From: Acridotheres tristis
Lineage: Eukaryota; Chordata; Aves; Passeriformes; Sturnidae
Assembly: GCA_037013685.1 (NCBI GenBank)
Contig: CM072895.1
Location: 12,126,463-12,190,462 of the forward strand
DNA: 64,000 nucleotides
Direction of reading: 5' to 3'
Positions 14,591 to 28,008 of this stretch are shown here, piece after piece (within the stretch, counting starts at the first letter, position 1; each line of letters opens with the position of its first letter). The position numbers and the translations under genes were made by a program. The notes beneath the pieces are model-generated. The model made no database searches and was not told where the DNA came from. It saw only the letters and a list, made by a program, of their open reading frames with translations.

Positions 14591-17500
14591 AGGCATAACA
14601 GATGACTTTATTGGTACACATATATTATAGTTGCTTTGACATTTATGTTTTCCATAGTGATAGATGAATGATTTCTGTGCAAGTAAATCAATTGCACCAG
14701 AAGCAGTAGCACCAGGGGTCTCCCTGGTCTAAAACAACAGACGTGTTGAAATATTTTGAAGTACAATTCAACATGTTTCTCTTCTAGAAGAGATCAGTGG
14801 AGTTTTTTCTCCTAAAAAACAACAGTTTTGCAACCTGGTGTTTGATGTAAAAATTCATTCAAATTTCAAGGACCTGCTGACCTTACTTGGGAAGAGTAAA
14901 GCAAGAAATTCGCTGATTTTTTTTCACCTATTTAGTGTTTGCTTCTTTTCTAACCCCACTCTCTTCTGCCTATTTCTGAATATTGTAATCCAGAGTTCAC
15001 TTCAACATTCAGTCAAATTGTAACTTGGAATGTTTTTCTGCCAGCAGATAGCAATCATTTGTTATTCTTATCATAGTTGTTTTCTTGGTAATGCATATTT
15101 AAAAATATTTTTTTGAAATCAGTTACAAAATGAAAAGGGAAATTGTGTAGAAAGGATGTTCTAAGAATCATAAAGATCTTAGAAATAATTAGGTAATTCA
15201 GTGATTAATTTCATGACTGGCAGTCAGGAAAAAACATTAGTATGTGTTATGACAGAGTTGGTAGGAGAGGTATTTAAAGAGATTTTGAAAAATCTATACC
15301 AGTACTTTTGATGAAAAATTTTGCTTTCACACCACAATTTGAATAGAAAAACATTTACTTGTTTTTGCTGGCCCCCTGTGGATTCCCAAATGATTATTCC
15401 ATCTTCCCTAACTGTGAAGCCTTATGAAATGCTATTATTATAACAATCTACTGTTACAAAATAGCAGTGACTAATGTGTAAACTCAAGTGTGCAGTGAAT
15501 TTATAGAATACACCAGTCTTAAGTCCTTAAGCTCAATGTGGTCTTTAGGGATTCTGTCCTTTGAGACAACAGTGGAATTGAACTGTATATAAGAATACCT
15601 AAAGCTCTGAGGTTCCTCTTCATCTGTCCTGACTCAGGTGCTGAATTTGGAATAGATCTTAATGGACTGATGTAATATTTCTGCTTTGGGAAGGTCTGTA
15701 CTGAATGATGGGATTCAGTTGCTTCAATTGCTTCAACATAGGTGTCTAATGCCATTTCACATGCTCTGGTACAGAAAAAAATGTGTAGGCATGACACAGC
15801 CTTCTTGGAAAGCCAGCCAGAGACCAAGGCTTGTAAAATGGGGGTACGCATGTGTGTTCAGGTACCTGATGTTCAGCTGTTTTGTCCAGAGTATTAGTCA
15901 GAACAAAGACTGTTAAGGGGAAGGAGCTGACCGAAAAATCAAAGCTGAGCAGTCAGCTTTGGTACAGTTGTAAAAACAGGCAGTGATCTCTCTGATCTGA
16001 GAAGATGAAAACCAGATTTTGATGCCTTCTCTGGAGGGGGAAAGGAAAGGGTAAAAGGACAAAGAAGGGCCTATAATAATTGTTTCTAAAAACATTTTTC
16101 TCATTGAAATGTTTTTTTATTCACCTTTTCTTAAAGTTTCCTGTATTAAAACATAGCTATAGGAAGGAAAATGCATGGAAATCAGGAGGAGTTCTGCTGA
16201 TTTCAAGGAAGAAAGCTTTGATCACTAGATGAACTCTCCACCTAGAAGAAGTCTGTCCCTTGTTCTTTGTACCCTCATGAGGTATCTTTCATTGCCTCTG
16301 TTCCCATAAAACTGGAGGCTTTCAGATGAGACATTTACAAGTATATCTTTCTCTGTGTAGAACTGAGATGTCTATGACACCTTTCTTTCAGGTAGTGTTT
16401 GTTTTGGCACATTTTTGCTCTGCTTTCTCGCACAGTGTGCTGGTTTGGGGCTCTGGGAGGTTAGTTTCTCTGTTCCAGAGATGTCTGGATTTCAATATGC
16501 TGTGAGAATATAGACTCTAAAGCAGTCGAGGTAAAGATAAATAAATAATAAATTAATGTGTATTATTCATGTTGTTCTCTTGGAAGACTGCTCAATGATG
16601 CAAAGTTCTACTAGTGAGACTCTGCAGTGTTGAAGATTATGAGAATATCTGAATATCTGTCTAGCACATTTAAGTATGAGGTTTTAAATAACTATTTTCC
16701 ACATTAGCTAAATGTTACCAATCAGGGAAGTGACATAAAAGAATGATTCTTAAGCTAATGCTCTTTGCAGTTTTCCCATGCATTCTGTATTACAGAAATT
16801 TCTTCAAAATAAGTACTGCAGCTTTCAAAAACTCTTGTTATCAGACACATTATATTCTGAATTAACCTTCTGCAAAATCTTTTGTCTCCTTAAAAGCAAA
16901 GGCAGTTCAGCTTTTTGTGTGGCCTGTTGTTCCAAGTGTGGTCTCACTGGTAGCCATAAGGCAGTTTCTGAAGGGAGCTGACACCAAAAGCAATGAGCTG
17001 CCTTGTGTTGTTCCTGTTATTTACAACCTCTAATTCAAGGCGTTGCAGTAAGAAAGTGAAACCATCATCTCAAATAGAATTTTACTTATTCCATCCTTAG
17101 AAGTGTCATTGACCTGTGGGGAAACTTTGGGATGCCCAGGCAGTTGCAATACAACACACTCAAAGGCCAGAGTAGTAAAACGTATTATTAAATGTCAATG
17201 AATGCATTTAGGCATTGGAATGCAGAAAAGGTGTCTTGTTTTCCAGACTCAGATTGAAGAGAACAGAAAGCAGCACACAGATCTATGGCAGAGACGTAGA
17301 TCAATGAAGGACACTTTTAAAAAATGTATACACCTGGAAATCCTTTAAAATGTCTTTTGGAGGACTGGAAGCGATAGTAATTAATTTTGCATTGACTGCT
17401 TGTAAAATATACACAATTAAGCAAGTGTCTTCAGCCCCTAGGTGATTAAGATTGAGGAACTGGAACAGGTATGAATACAGGTCCATTATCCTGTCAGCAG

Positions 17501-17905
17501 TGGCATGAGCAGAACCTGTGGAGGGTGTCCACATCAACACTGAGCTTGTGGGAGGAAATTACCAGTTACAGAACTGGAGCACAGTTCCATTTTTACTGAA
17601 ACCTCCCAGGGGATTATATTTTGCCTCCTAAGGGATGAGTCTCGGGTTACAGATATGAGTTAGTTTTATTAATTGAACAGTAGCAAAAATAGTCTCGCAT
17701 TCTTACTTTGGGTAAGGTTTCAATAAAAAGGCTTATTTTGTATATTATTTGATGCCCAAAACATGCTAAGTGGAATGGTAAAAATAACTAGTAGTCACAG
17801 ATTTGTAATGATGCTAGATCTTGACACAGTAGGTAATAGCTCCAGCAGAAGAGAGAATAATAGAGAATAAGGTTTTCAAACTACTCATTGGTCCATGAGG
17901 TTTTG

Positions 17906-17924
17906 TTTTTTTTTTTTTTTTTTT
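17906..17924. repeat. Poly-T run (T19)
   Basis: This is an uninterrupted run of 19 T preceded by TTTTG. No identifiable SINE or retrocopy body is attached on the A-side strand. Confidence 0.9.
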
Positions 17925-20900
17925 GATGGAAGGATGAATGGCTTATATGTTATGTGGTTAACTAAGCCTTGGGATTTTAATGAGGTCCAGACTTTCTCAG
18001 ACAGAGGAAGAGCAAAAGTTCTGGTTTTGTTGTTATTTCTGGATCACTGTTAATAGTGCAACATCCCAGCTAAAGACAAGACTAACTTCTAACAATGCTG
18101 CTGCTTTATTAGTAAGAAAGTTCGTGGTTTTCACGATAGTGAATGGCAACCAGATTTTGTTGGTCAAGGTCTTAAATGCTATTTTCTCTGTTCTAACTCA
18201 ACTTCTTTCTTAGATTCATGAATGTCATGCCAACTTCTTTCTTCAACTCTAATTTCTTCTTGATTTTTTTCCAAGGAGCACACTTGAGTAGGAACAGATG
18301 GCACCTGATACTGTCAGACATGAGGGCTTTTCTATAAGTGATTTATAGCTATGACTCCCTCTGTATTTTGAGCATGCAGCTTTGCAATTTAGATATTATA
18401 TAGATTAAGTGCTTTGCTTCAGGATCTGCTGCATGACCACGCTCTCTAGCCACTGTACAAGTTTGTGTAAGGATACAGTTGCTCTTTTGAAGTCAAAAAG
18501 TTTTTTGCTACACAAAGCTTGTTTCAGCAGAATGGAACATCGTATGTCATGTAACACGTAGGTGAATATTTGTCTTGGTTTATGCTGTTTTCACAACTTT
18601 TGTAATCTTTTCACAGTTTAATTTTACCTTCACTGTCTAAAGCCATGTGGCTCAGTAACAGTTGTGCCTGCACTAAATGGCTGAGTTAAAAGGCAGTATT
18701 AATGCTTGGGCAACTCACAGGGGTATATGCACATGTTCTTCTATTTGGATTGCATTAAATGAGTTTTCAGAACCATATGGCAACGTACCTTAACTATTCT
18801 TTCTGAAAGAGTCTAACTGTTGCAGCCTTCTGTTCTAATTAGTTACATCTTCTGAGCTTTACCAATTCACTGGAAAAACTCCACGCTTAATATTGCTTAA
18901 ATTTTACCCAAATGCCTTTTGTTCTTGTGGGTGTATTTTAATACTGTGCGTGTGAAATGCAGTTAGCGTCTTAGTTACTTGTTTCACTTTTAATATCTCC
19001 CCAGACAATACATCACTATTTGGAAACAGTTACCATTGTTTATTACAGTGAGAAGTATTTCTCCTAAATAGCTGGCATTTGATGAGTTGTAGTAGTCATA
19101 CAAATATTCCTTCTTTGAAATAACAAGGAGATTGCAGAGCTGCAGTGAAATGCATTATCTATATTCTTTCCACCCTCTTGGGCACAGGAAAAAGTGTAAC
19201 GTGGGTTTCACACGGGAGTGTGCTAGCCCATCATTTCCAGGTCTTGGAATATTCTTCTGGAATATATTCGTTATAAGGGACTTAATGTTATATAAAGGAT
19301 TTGTCATTTATTTAACTGCTTTTTAAAACAGTAAAATAATTCTTGCTACATGAGTAAGTTATAATAGGGTTTTGCAAACACAGCAGTATGTTCTTGACCA
19401 CTGAGCTGAAGTGCTGCATGCACTTTTCATAATATTGGTGAGGTTTGTACTATTCAGTCTGTTAAAGGTGGAACTGTGTCTGCACTGAGTAAATTTGAAA
19501 TTGCATCTTAAATAGAAGCATAAATTTGTTTTGTTATCCAAAACAGTTCAGAAAATGGAAGAAGCACTAAAAGTTGATCAGCATGAACATATGAAGACAG
19601 GTAACTATTTTTTTAGAAATTTGTAGGCTCTTTGTGTGTAGAAAAGGGAAAATACCTTTTCATCAGGAAAAAGAAAACTCCATTCTCTTGTTCCCAAAGG
19701 CACTGTACAAGTAAGAATAATATAAGATGTAATATCAAATCAATCACATTTACATTTCAAAAGCTTCCTTTGTAAAAGTGCCCCAGAGGGCTGAATTCTG
19801 CTAATAAAAACACAAATAAAATAAAATATTTAACAAGCTATATCAGGCACAGGTAGGTTGTGCATGTTTTGTAAGTCTAACCTTAAAAATGAACAGGAAA
19901 TCAGAATTTTTAAAAAAAAGTTTAAAAAAATCCAATGTCTAAAGGTAGGGACCAAAGAATAAAAACAGAGCATGAAATCCATAGTATCTGCTCATGATCA
20001 GAGAGGAAAGCCACTGAGGCTGAACAGAGATATTGGCCTGAACAAGAGAGAAAAAAATGCTCATGTGGGTGTGAAACTCCACAATACTGCATTGAAGAGT
20101 TGATGTGTTACCCGAAAAAATAAAAATAGAGCCTTCTTAATTGATTGCTTGATATAAATCTAAAGTTGTAGGATCAGACACTCAGAATTCAAACAATTTT
20201 TAATATTTATTCCTACATTGTCACAGCTTCGTTGTACTTTCAGTCAGGCTTTGAAGGGGAATGAATAAAGAGTGGAGATTTATGTTTAAAACGGCTTGCA
20301 GGGGCAGGTGGCCTTGGATGGCCTTTGATCCAAGGACATCGTAAAAAAATGATTTTATCGTAATCATTTTCATGCTTTTCTTTAGCATCAAAATGGTTCC
20401 TTTTAAAGGGTTTGAAACAGGACAGACCCCTGTGTATACACTCGTGTATAATGTTACTGTCACTCCTTAACTTCTTCAGAGCCTTTTGGGTTGCTCTTCA
20501 GGCGACTTTATTTAAAGATATTTTTTTCCTTTTTATGTAGGAATGCAGTATTTTTTGCCCTGTATTTTTGCTAATAGATATTGTCCTGAATTGGACTAAA
20601 ACTGTTGCTGCCAATGGGGAAGCAGAAGTTGCCCTTTGTCTGGGAATACCATTATGAAACAGAGATGCTCTTTTACAGAACAGATGGTAGAGTGATAGCA
20701 GCTTCCACTTCAAACACGAGCAGGCACAGGGTGCATGTGGGCAGAAGGTTTCGTTGCAAATGATTTTATGAAGCCCTGGATATACAGGTGAGAGAAAGTA
20801 GATGGGGTACTGGAGCAGTAAGAGAGGGCTGTATTTAAAGCATCGAATATTGTCACAAAATCCTTGGCATTCAAGTTAAGAGTAAAAACCAAAAAATCCG

Positions 20901-21065
20901 TCTGAACTGTCAGCTAGAGAGAAGTTTGGTAGTCTGTGAGTAAAAAAAATAAACCTCCTTTTACTTGAATTTCTGTTACATTCAAGGCAAATCTGTGTGT
21001 TTGGGTTTTTTTTGGGAGGGAGTTTGTTTTGTTTTATTGATTGGGAGAGTTCTTGGGTTTTTTGC

Positions 21066-21082
21066 TTTTTTTTTTTTTTTTT
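21066..21082. repeat. Poly-T run (T17)
   Basis: Seventeen T sit inside a wider T/G-rich stretch (about 21001-21082) that includes GTTTTGTTTTATTG and GGGTTTTTTTTGGG. It is low-complexity sequence. Confidence 0.9.
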
Positions 21083-22267
21083 AATTATCAGACAGAATTG
21101 CATGAGATTCTTGGTTCTATTGTAAATTTCTCATCCTAATCAGAATAAACTGCAGCACTCCTGAGTTGGCTGATGAATTCTGTCAAAAAGGATTATCAGA
21201 AATATGAATTCTGTTAATTTGCTGTTGTGTCTCAGTTGTTGCTGTAAACAAAACCCTTACACTTTCTCTGTGGAAGTATTTGGTTCCTGATAACAGGAAA
21301 TGTATTTATGTAAAAATCTTTGTAGTGGCTTCTGACTTGTGCTGGTCCATGATAGAGCTTGGACTTGGTGGCTGTGTGGTGCCAGTGCTAATAGAGTCTG
21401 AGCACTTTAATTGTGACCTTTGCAGACATTCAAACACCCTTACATTGACTCATTTGTCCCATGGACATATTGCTACTTGACCCTTTTAATGAATCTCTCT
21501 GCTCTGGAAGCAATGAGAACAGATGCCAACAGACTATCTAAGGTGAGTTTCTTGATGAGTAAAAAGTCATTCCATCAGTAATGGAATTCACACAACATGC
21601 TTGCCTCAGGATGGGACTCTTGTGTCATTGTATGTTTCCCTCCCTCCTTCCACACCACAATATCTCTTGCTTTTCTGGCTGTTTCCTTATAACCTTTCCA
21701 AAAGAGCATCTGCTTGCCATACTTCTGACATTTTCCTTGGAGTTGTCTAGTTCTTTTCCTTTGTAGCAGGGCTTTCTCAAATCAGTGCTATGAGATATCC
21801 TGAGCTCTAGGATGCCTGGGTAGTCTGTGTGTATTGGTATGGACCAGAAGTGCAATGGGTGTAGATAACTTTTGAGTACACCCTGTCAAGAAGATTTTAA
21901 TGCAACTTACAGGGAAATGTGACTATTAAAAGTGGTGAATAGACAGGCAGGTTAGAGGCATCTGTGACTTCTTTTCTTAGAACAGCAAACTAAAAATAGC
22001 AAATGAGAGGGACAATGCTGGAAAAATATTGGAATGCTGCTCACTAGTGGCCCTTCAGCTGAATCTCATTAGTGCAGACTCAATCAGTTCCTATTTGTTT
22101 CATGCAAATATTAAATGCATTCTGTACTAGTCAAGGCTTCAGTAGCAGACCTGTTTTTGCAGCTGCTGGCTTCATAGCAAGGACAGATGTAGGTAGGGCT
22201 CACAAGTTTTCTTTGTGTTGAGGCCGACAGATCAGGTGTGAATGGAATGGCACATGGGGTGTCACAA

Positions 22268-22690
22268 CAGGGACCTGGGGATGTTGATTGTCAGTCAGCT
22301 GAACATGAGCCAGTGTGTGTCCAGGTGGCCAAGAAGGCCAGTGGCATCCTGGCCTGTATCAGCAATAGTGGGGCCAGCAGGACCAGGGCAGGGGTTGTTC
22401 CCCTGTACTCAGCACTGGTGAGGCCACACCTCAAATCCTGTGTCCAGTTTTGGGTCCCTCACTACAAGAAAGACCTTGAGGGGCTGGAGAGGGTCCAGAG
22501 AAGGGATGAAGCTGGTGAAGGGCCTGGAGGGTGAGTTCTGTGAGGAGTGGCTGAGGGGGTTGGATGTTTTTAAAAGTCCTGATTGCACTTAGGGACATGA
22601 TTTAATGGTGGATGTGATGGAGTCAGATAAGTGGTTGGTCCTGATGATCTTAAAGGTCTTTTCCAGCTGAGATGCTGATGTGATTCTGTA
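22268..22690 (+). mobile_element. CR1 LINE, 5'-truncated with internal deletion
   Basis: The body matches avian CR1: GAACATGAGCCAG, CAGGTGGCCAAGAAGGCCAG, CTGGTGAGGCCACACCTCAA, then GCTGGAGAGGGTCCAGAGAA and GTGAGGAGTGGCTGAGG. At about 22561-22566 it jumps straight to TGTTTTTAAAAGTCC, CACTTAGGGACATG and GATGATCTTAAAGGTC. These belong a few hundred bases later in a full-length element. It ends in GTGATTCTGTA. About 230 bp of the usual segment (the GAAAAGGAGG...AAATGGCCT block) is missing. The element is in the sense orientation of ST6GALNAC3. Confidence 0.92.
22325..22504 (+). pseudogene. Remnant of CR1 ORF2 C-terminal region
   Basis: A 60-codon stop-free stretch reads [19 protein letters not shown], then [33 protein letters not shown]. 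This is the region just after the reverse transcriptase domain in CR1 ORF2. The preceding SQLNMSQ segment is in another frame because of a net one-base deletion near 22315. The part is non-functional. Confidence 0.85.
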
Positions 22691-25600
22691 AACCAGGTGG
22701 CAAATAATGGTTGTCCTTCTCTCCAGGCATCCCTTCCTTCTGCATGCGTGTATTTCCTTCCCTCTTTTTTGATGATATGCTAAATTCACGTCAGCTTCTT
22801 TATTCCTCAAGCTAACTTTCAGTCAGGTTTGCTTTTTACCCTTTCTTTTATTTTCACGTACGTGCACAAATTCACAATAGACATGACCAGCAAATCTGTG
22901 TCCCCTCCTTCTGAAGATGATATTTCATTTGTATCATGACTTTGCCCCCAGGAGTTCTCACCCTTGTGTCACTGCTGTCAGCTCAAATACAAACCATTAG
23001 CAGTAGGGGGCTTTTTACCCTGGAGTGCTCTTTTGGTGTCCTACAGTATTTTAAACATCAACCTGTAGTTTGTCCATCCATATTTGGGTCTGTGGAATAT
23101 GAAATGTTAAGGCCCATTAAGTTTTTGCAGCAATTGGATTTTTTTGCTGGAAGTGGTCTTGGGTATTTTAAGCAATATAAGGATGGGTATAAATTGAGTG
23201 GCATTTCAAAGTTTTCTTTCACTTGAACTCTCAGTTGAATTGCAGTGAAGTTGTAGCAAAACATTTCATCTAATTGTTAAATAGTTCAGAGGCAGAGCTC
23301 GGTTTTAAATGAAATTTGCAGGATATGACAGCTCATAAAACAGTCTTAGTAGGGGTGAGGCATAGATTTCATTGGCAATCTTCCTATGGTTTCAAAACCA
23401 ATGACTGAATTTTTTACAAACAATTAGAACCAATTGATCAGAAGTTATTGTCCACAAAAGACAGAGTTTTCTCTGAAATTTAATAAGAAAATAAAAAAGT
23501 GTCAGATGATAGGGTTTCCTTCAATTTATCTTGCTTTATAGGAATATTACAGCCTTTCCCACTTCCCCTGCAATTTCTGTCTTTTAGTATGTATTTTCAA
23601 ACCAATGAAGTTTTGGAACAGCTTTTAAAACTACAGTGATGAAAAATGGTTTTGTGAGGTTAGAAGGGATGCCCGGCTGAGTCATCTCATTTCAGGGTGA
23701 CGTCTTCAGAGTCAGCCTGCTGTGCTCACTTCATGTTTGTAGATTAAATACGTCTATACCATAAAAATACACACTAACAATTAGCAAAGCATTTCAGTCA
23801 TTAGAGTTTCTACAAGGAAGGTGAATTGGTCTTTGACTTCTGAAATAAATGAGTTTATTTGCTTGATGGATACTGTTTTTAACTGGCAAACTCAAGCCTT
23901 TTTGAGGGAGAGCTGTCTTGAAGTATGGTCTGAAATATGTACACGTTTTAATAGTGTGTTTTACCCATAGGTTGCTTTCTTTTTGCTTCAACTATCATGT
24001 TCATATGCATTAACTTGACATTTGTATCTAAATACTTTGTAACTCTGGAGAAAATAGGATCAAGTGGATGGTGAAAAAACAAGATATGTAGATTTGACCT
24101 GAACCTTGTCCTTGTTTTACACTTCTTTTCTGTGAACCATAGGCTTTTCTTATGGGTAGGATACAGGAGAAAAAACCTGTCACTATGTGCATCTTTAACA
24201 AACATAGAAATCGAAATGAACATCTGAATGTTTTAGGGGGATGGAAATATATCCTTGATTTTTCAATAAGGGATGCATTTGAGGTAATTTACTCTTATCT
24301 CAAGTAATGTGAAAGAGAAATGAAAGGATATTAATTTCAGAACTTATCTTTTATCTGCTAACAATATCCAAAGGTTTCTCTGAACAGTTGAAGTGTTAAG
24401 CAGTTCAGGAGCTTGCCTTGCTGTGTCTTTGCTAGGTAAATATAATTTGAGTATTTATGAAAGGAACATTACCCTGCACGATGTATTTTTACCCTCCTCT
24501 TTTCTGTTTATTTACCAGTCAATAGTGTTATTATAAAGCTGGGAATTCTTGCCCTTGAAAAGTATAAGCTGTGTTTTAAATTTTTGTCATCTTGCTGATA
24601 AAAAACTAGGGGATATTTCCCTGCAAATTTATAACAGGATGCTGTTTGAATTAAGTAATTTTAGACTCTAGGCCAAACCAGGTTTTAGTGAAGTGGGTAC
24701 AGCTTTGGCAGGAGTGTACCAGGTCCATGATGGTTATGGCACATGCAGTTATTCTGAATATGGATGGGCTCCAGGCAGAAACTTAGGAACATTTCCTCAC
24801 TCCAAATCAGTATTCAGATTCTAAACTGCTTTGGCCTGAATTCAAGCCATAGAATTTGAGAAACTGAGGACCCTGGATCCCTCAGGTATCGTTCATTTGG
24901 GATTGTTTAAATCCTGCTGATAGTTGTAGTGCAGAGGCAATTTGCCAGTCTCAGTTTGGAGAAGACCAACAGGCACAGCAGAGTTGTGGGTAGGTCTGCA
25001 GCGTTTGTCTTGCATTGAAACACAGATCTGTCTCCAATTTCTATGATGTGCAGATGTACTTAGGAAATTTATTTTTTGCCCTTTGAGTGCTCCATTTTTT
25101 GAGATGCTGGGAAAAAAGAAAGCTCAGTCATGTAGATTTAGTTTAAAAGCAGCATGTATCTACAAATACCTGATTCTAGCTGCTCTGGGAAGAGTGCATG
25201 AGGTGCCTTTTGTGATTAAATCCAGCATAAACAGTGGAGAATGCTGAAACAGGGCTAATGGTAGCTATAACTGGGCTGCAGGAGAGCGTGTGGGAGTTGG
25301 AATCTGTTGCTAATGTGGAAGCTTTTGCTATAGGAGAGCAGATCATTCCCAAAGACAGATTATGATAGTGCATCTTAAGGCATCTAAATGGTTTTGAAAT
25401 TTCTAATCCCAGCCTGTTTGCCAGAGTTTAGTGCTGTGTCAGGTTCAGCAGCACTCAGAGACAGCTAATAAGGGCTTTTATGCATAGCAGTGAACAGTTA
25501 TTGAAATTTTAGTGGGACTTGTGTGTCAAGGGGGTGCAGTCTAGTCCCATTTCTATTTAAATCACAAGATAGGGAGCTAAGTGATATGGAGAGGGGTCTA

Positions 25601-27723
25601 GTTTGCAGGAAGGGAGATGGCCTTCCTTGTCAGCAGAGCAGATGAATCATCGTTGCTCTGGGACTTACTGTGGTAATGTGATTAATACTATTTAGTCTGG
25701 AGAAATTCGTGCAGATGCATCAGTTTAAAGAAACAAAAAGCCTACCCTACCATCAGTACGTTTCTGAATAATTTCTTTATTTTTTTTTCACTCATCATCA
25801 GTTTGATGAATCTGAGAATCTGATACTGGTTTAAGAGCACAGAATTTGTGCATAGCACGTTGGTATCTGGTTCACATAGCTGCAATTTTTAGTATGTCCA
25901 CAGGATTTAAATATAGCAAATAATTCTACATGGCTGCATGCCTTTCTGTTTTATGTTGCTCTGCCCCATATCACTGTATGCATTCTATCCCTTTGATTTC
26001 TTAGCTTTCAGTAGTAAATTGATCAGGGTGCCAGTATGCCTAGCCCACAGTGCATGGCACACCATTTGCTTACCCTTTCGTTTTCAGAAGCTTCAGCAGA
26101 AATCATTGCCTTGATAGTCTGCACTGCTGTTTGTATGGAGTACTGCCTGCTTTTGATTATTAAGGCTAAAGAACAAGAAGCTATGAGGGAGTTCTGTGAC
26201 CAAAAACAAACATGAAAATTACTGCAAAGGCAATAGAGAGGTTGTGTTCTGAAAGTAACTAACAGAAGGTTGTTTCTTGCAGCTTGACAATAATGATCTT
26301 TAAAGGAACGCTGAATCACTTTGCATAGATACTCCAGGCTGTGAGAAGGACATGACACTTCATCCTCTTTGTGATTCACCAAATTTTAATTTACCAAAGG
26401 CAATTTACAACTTTGTTCACCTCCAGTGGAAACATACACAGTAAACATTGCACAGGATCTAATTCCCCACTGAGGAACAGACAGCCCGAGCAAGCAATAT
26501 TCATCCCTGACATCCCACTTTCCTTCCAAATATAAGATGCTTCAACTGTGCTTTCTCTAACCTAAGTGCTGTGGCATTAAAGGAAACTCTAATGCTTATA
26601 GCTTGTCTTTCAGACAGCTGATGACAGCAAAAAAGGCCAAGTTTATTTAATGTGTCTCTTGACAAATAAAAAGTCAGTTTGAGCTCTCACCCAGAAATCT
26701 CCTTTTGCTGGCGACTTTGGAAGCAGAATTCTCCATCCATAAGCATGGTGGAGAAAATTGACTGCAAGACCTCTCTTTTAATTTGAAAACCACCTGAACA
26801 ACAATCTGAAGGGGCAGTGAGACAATATTCTCCTCCTTCTTGTAGTCATTGGCAGTGAAATCACCCAGCTGTGTTTTCCATTCCTATAAAAATAAGCATC
26901 CTTTTGAAGTATCAATATATACCAAACATCTTCTTTCAGATCAGCCCCCTGTTCCAGCAGTTCTTTCTTTGTCTTGCCTCAGGTTCTGGTACCTGAAATA
27001 AATGAGTGATGCAAGTTGCAAATAACTGAGGTCCCCTGGCTTTCACTCAGGGCTATTTCCAGTGGGTGCTTGCTAGTCCCTAGGATACATGGAATCCTGA
27101 TAGTACAGGGAGCTCTTTAAAGGATTAGGAGACCAGCTAGATGAAGCTCATCAATAACACTATTTCCACCTTAGCCCCAGTGAAGCACACAAAAGCTCTC
27201 ATTTTCCCTCTGAAGTGTCTCACAGCAAGGCTGCATGGTGCACACACACAGCTGATTCCCTGGGGAGGAGCTGAGACATGGGCAGCTGCAGGTAATACTG
27301 ATTGTGCCTGTTAAAGTGCATCAGAACAGGATTTACTGTAGTGAGCATGCTGGGACAACCTGCAAGGAGCAGAGGGAAGGCAGGGCTTGTGTGTCACCTT
27401 CTCTCTGTACTAACTGGAGGGAACCTAATGGCTTGAGAAGGGTGCTGGGAGAAAGTAATGAACTTTAAAAGCAGTGTCCTTGCTCTTCAACAAGCAGGTT
27501 TGGTTCTAGGGCATGTTGTAGTAGCTGAGAAGCAGAGCTTATGGCTATATAAATACGTAGATTAGTGGTTGCTCAAAGACCAAAGGAACTGATTTGAACC
27601 TGGTTCCTTCTGCAGGACAATATCTAACAATAAACTAACTCCACAGCATGCTGAAATCTGGTAACCTTAAACAAAAGCTAAGCATATATCTTTTGAGAGA
27701 ACGGGCAGAAAGAAAAGGAGGCC
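22691..27723. other. Intronic sequence, no gene seen
   Basis: This is unique sequence. The interval 26390-27000 is complex and repeat-free and includes the phrases GAACAGACAGCCCGAGCAAG and TAAAAAGTCAGTTTGAGC. It could be conserved noncoding DNA, but I have no direct evidence. No exon is supported. Confidence 0.45.
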
Positions 27724-28008
27724 TTGACAGGAGAAAAATAAGTAAAAAAGCAAAAATAAGACACAAGAGAATAAAAGCAGAAAGCATGAAACAAAGGCAA
27801 AACAAAATCCACTAATAAGAGAATTGTCAGACAGGAAAAAGAAATAGAGAACAAACAGAGAGCAAGACAGAAGTAATGAGACAGGGGGGAAATCGGATTC
27901 AAAATGAAATCTGGTAATAAAAGAACTGTCAGACATAAAACGAGCCAATATATGACAAAGGAAGAAAAAGCCAAGGAGATGGAGCAAGGCAATCTTTGAA
28001 GAATTAAG
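27724..28008. repeat. Purine-rich degenerate tandem repeat, period about 102 bp
   Basis: The + strand is strongly A/G-rich. A 28-bp block at 27806-27833 recurs at 27908-27935 with 23 of 28 bases identical (shared core GTCAGACA and TAATAA). A weaker copy of the GACAGG-A-rich part begins at 27724. The spacings are 100 and 102 bp. The complementary strand is open for about 105 codons in two overlapping frames, and there the 34-residue periodicity is visible (SDSSFITRF against SDNSLISGF). This is a consequence of the repeat and of base bias rather than evidence for a protein. Unit borders are uncertain. Confidence 0.6.

Larger units (their letters stand above)
14591..22267. other. Intronic sequence, no gene seen
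   Basis: This is unique AT-rich sequence with long T runs at 17906 and 21066. A small exon-like segment at 19547-19600 is discussed under findings. No domain is recognisable in any of the short open frames. Confidence 0.5.

Noticed and set aside
16436..16500. TGTGCTGGTTTGGGGCTCTGGG resembles the left end of avian endogenous-retrovirus LTRs
   Set aside because: Similarity covers only about 40 bp. No LTR body, no right end and no target duplication were seen, so it is too weak to annotate.
27667..27992. Two overlapping minus-strand open frames of 104-106 codons that look like membrane proteins
   Set aside because: They arise from an A/G-rich + strand with a repeat period divisible by three. 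The composition is almost all F, L, S and C, there is no conserved domain, and both frames are equally open.
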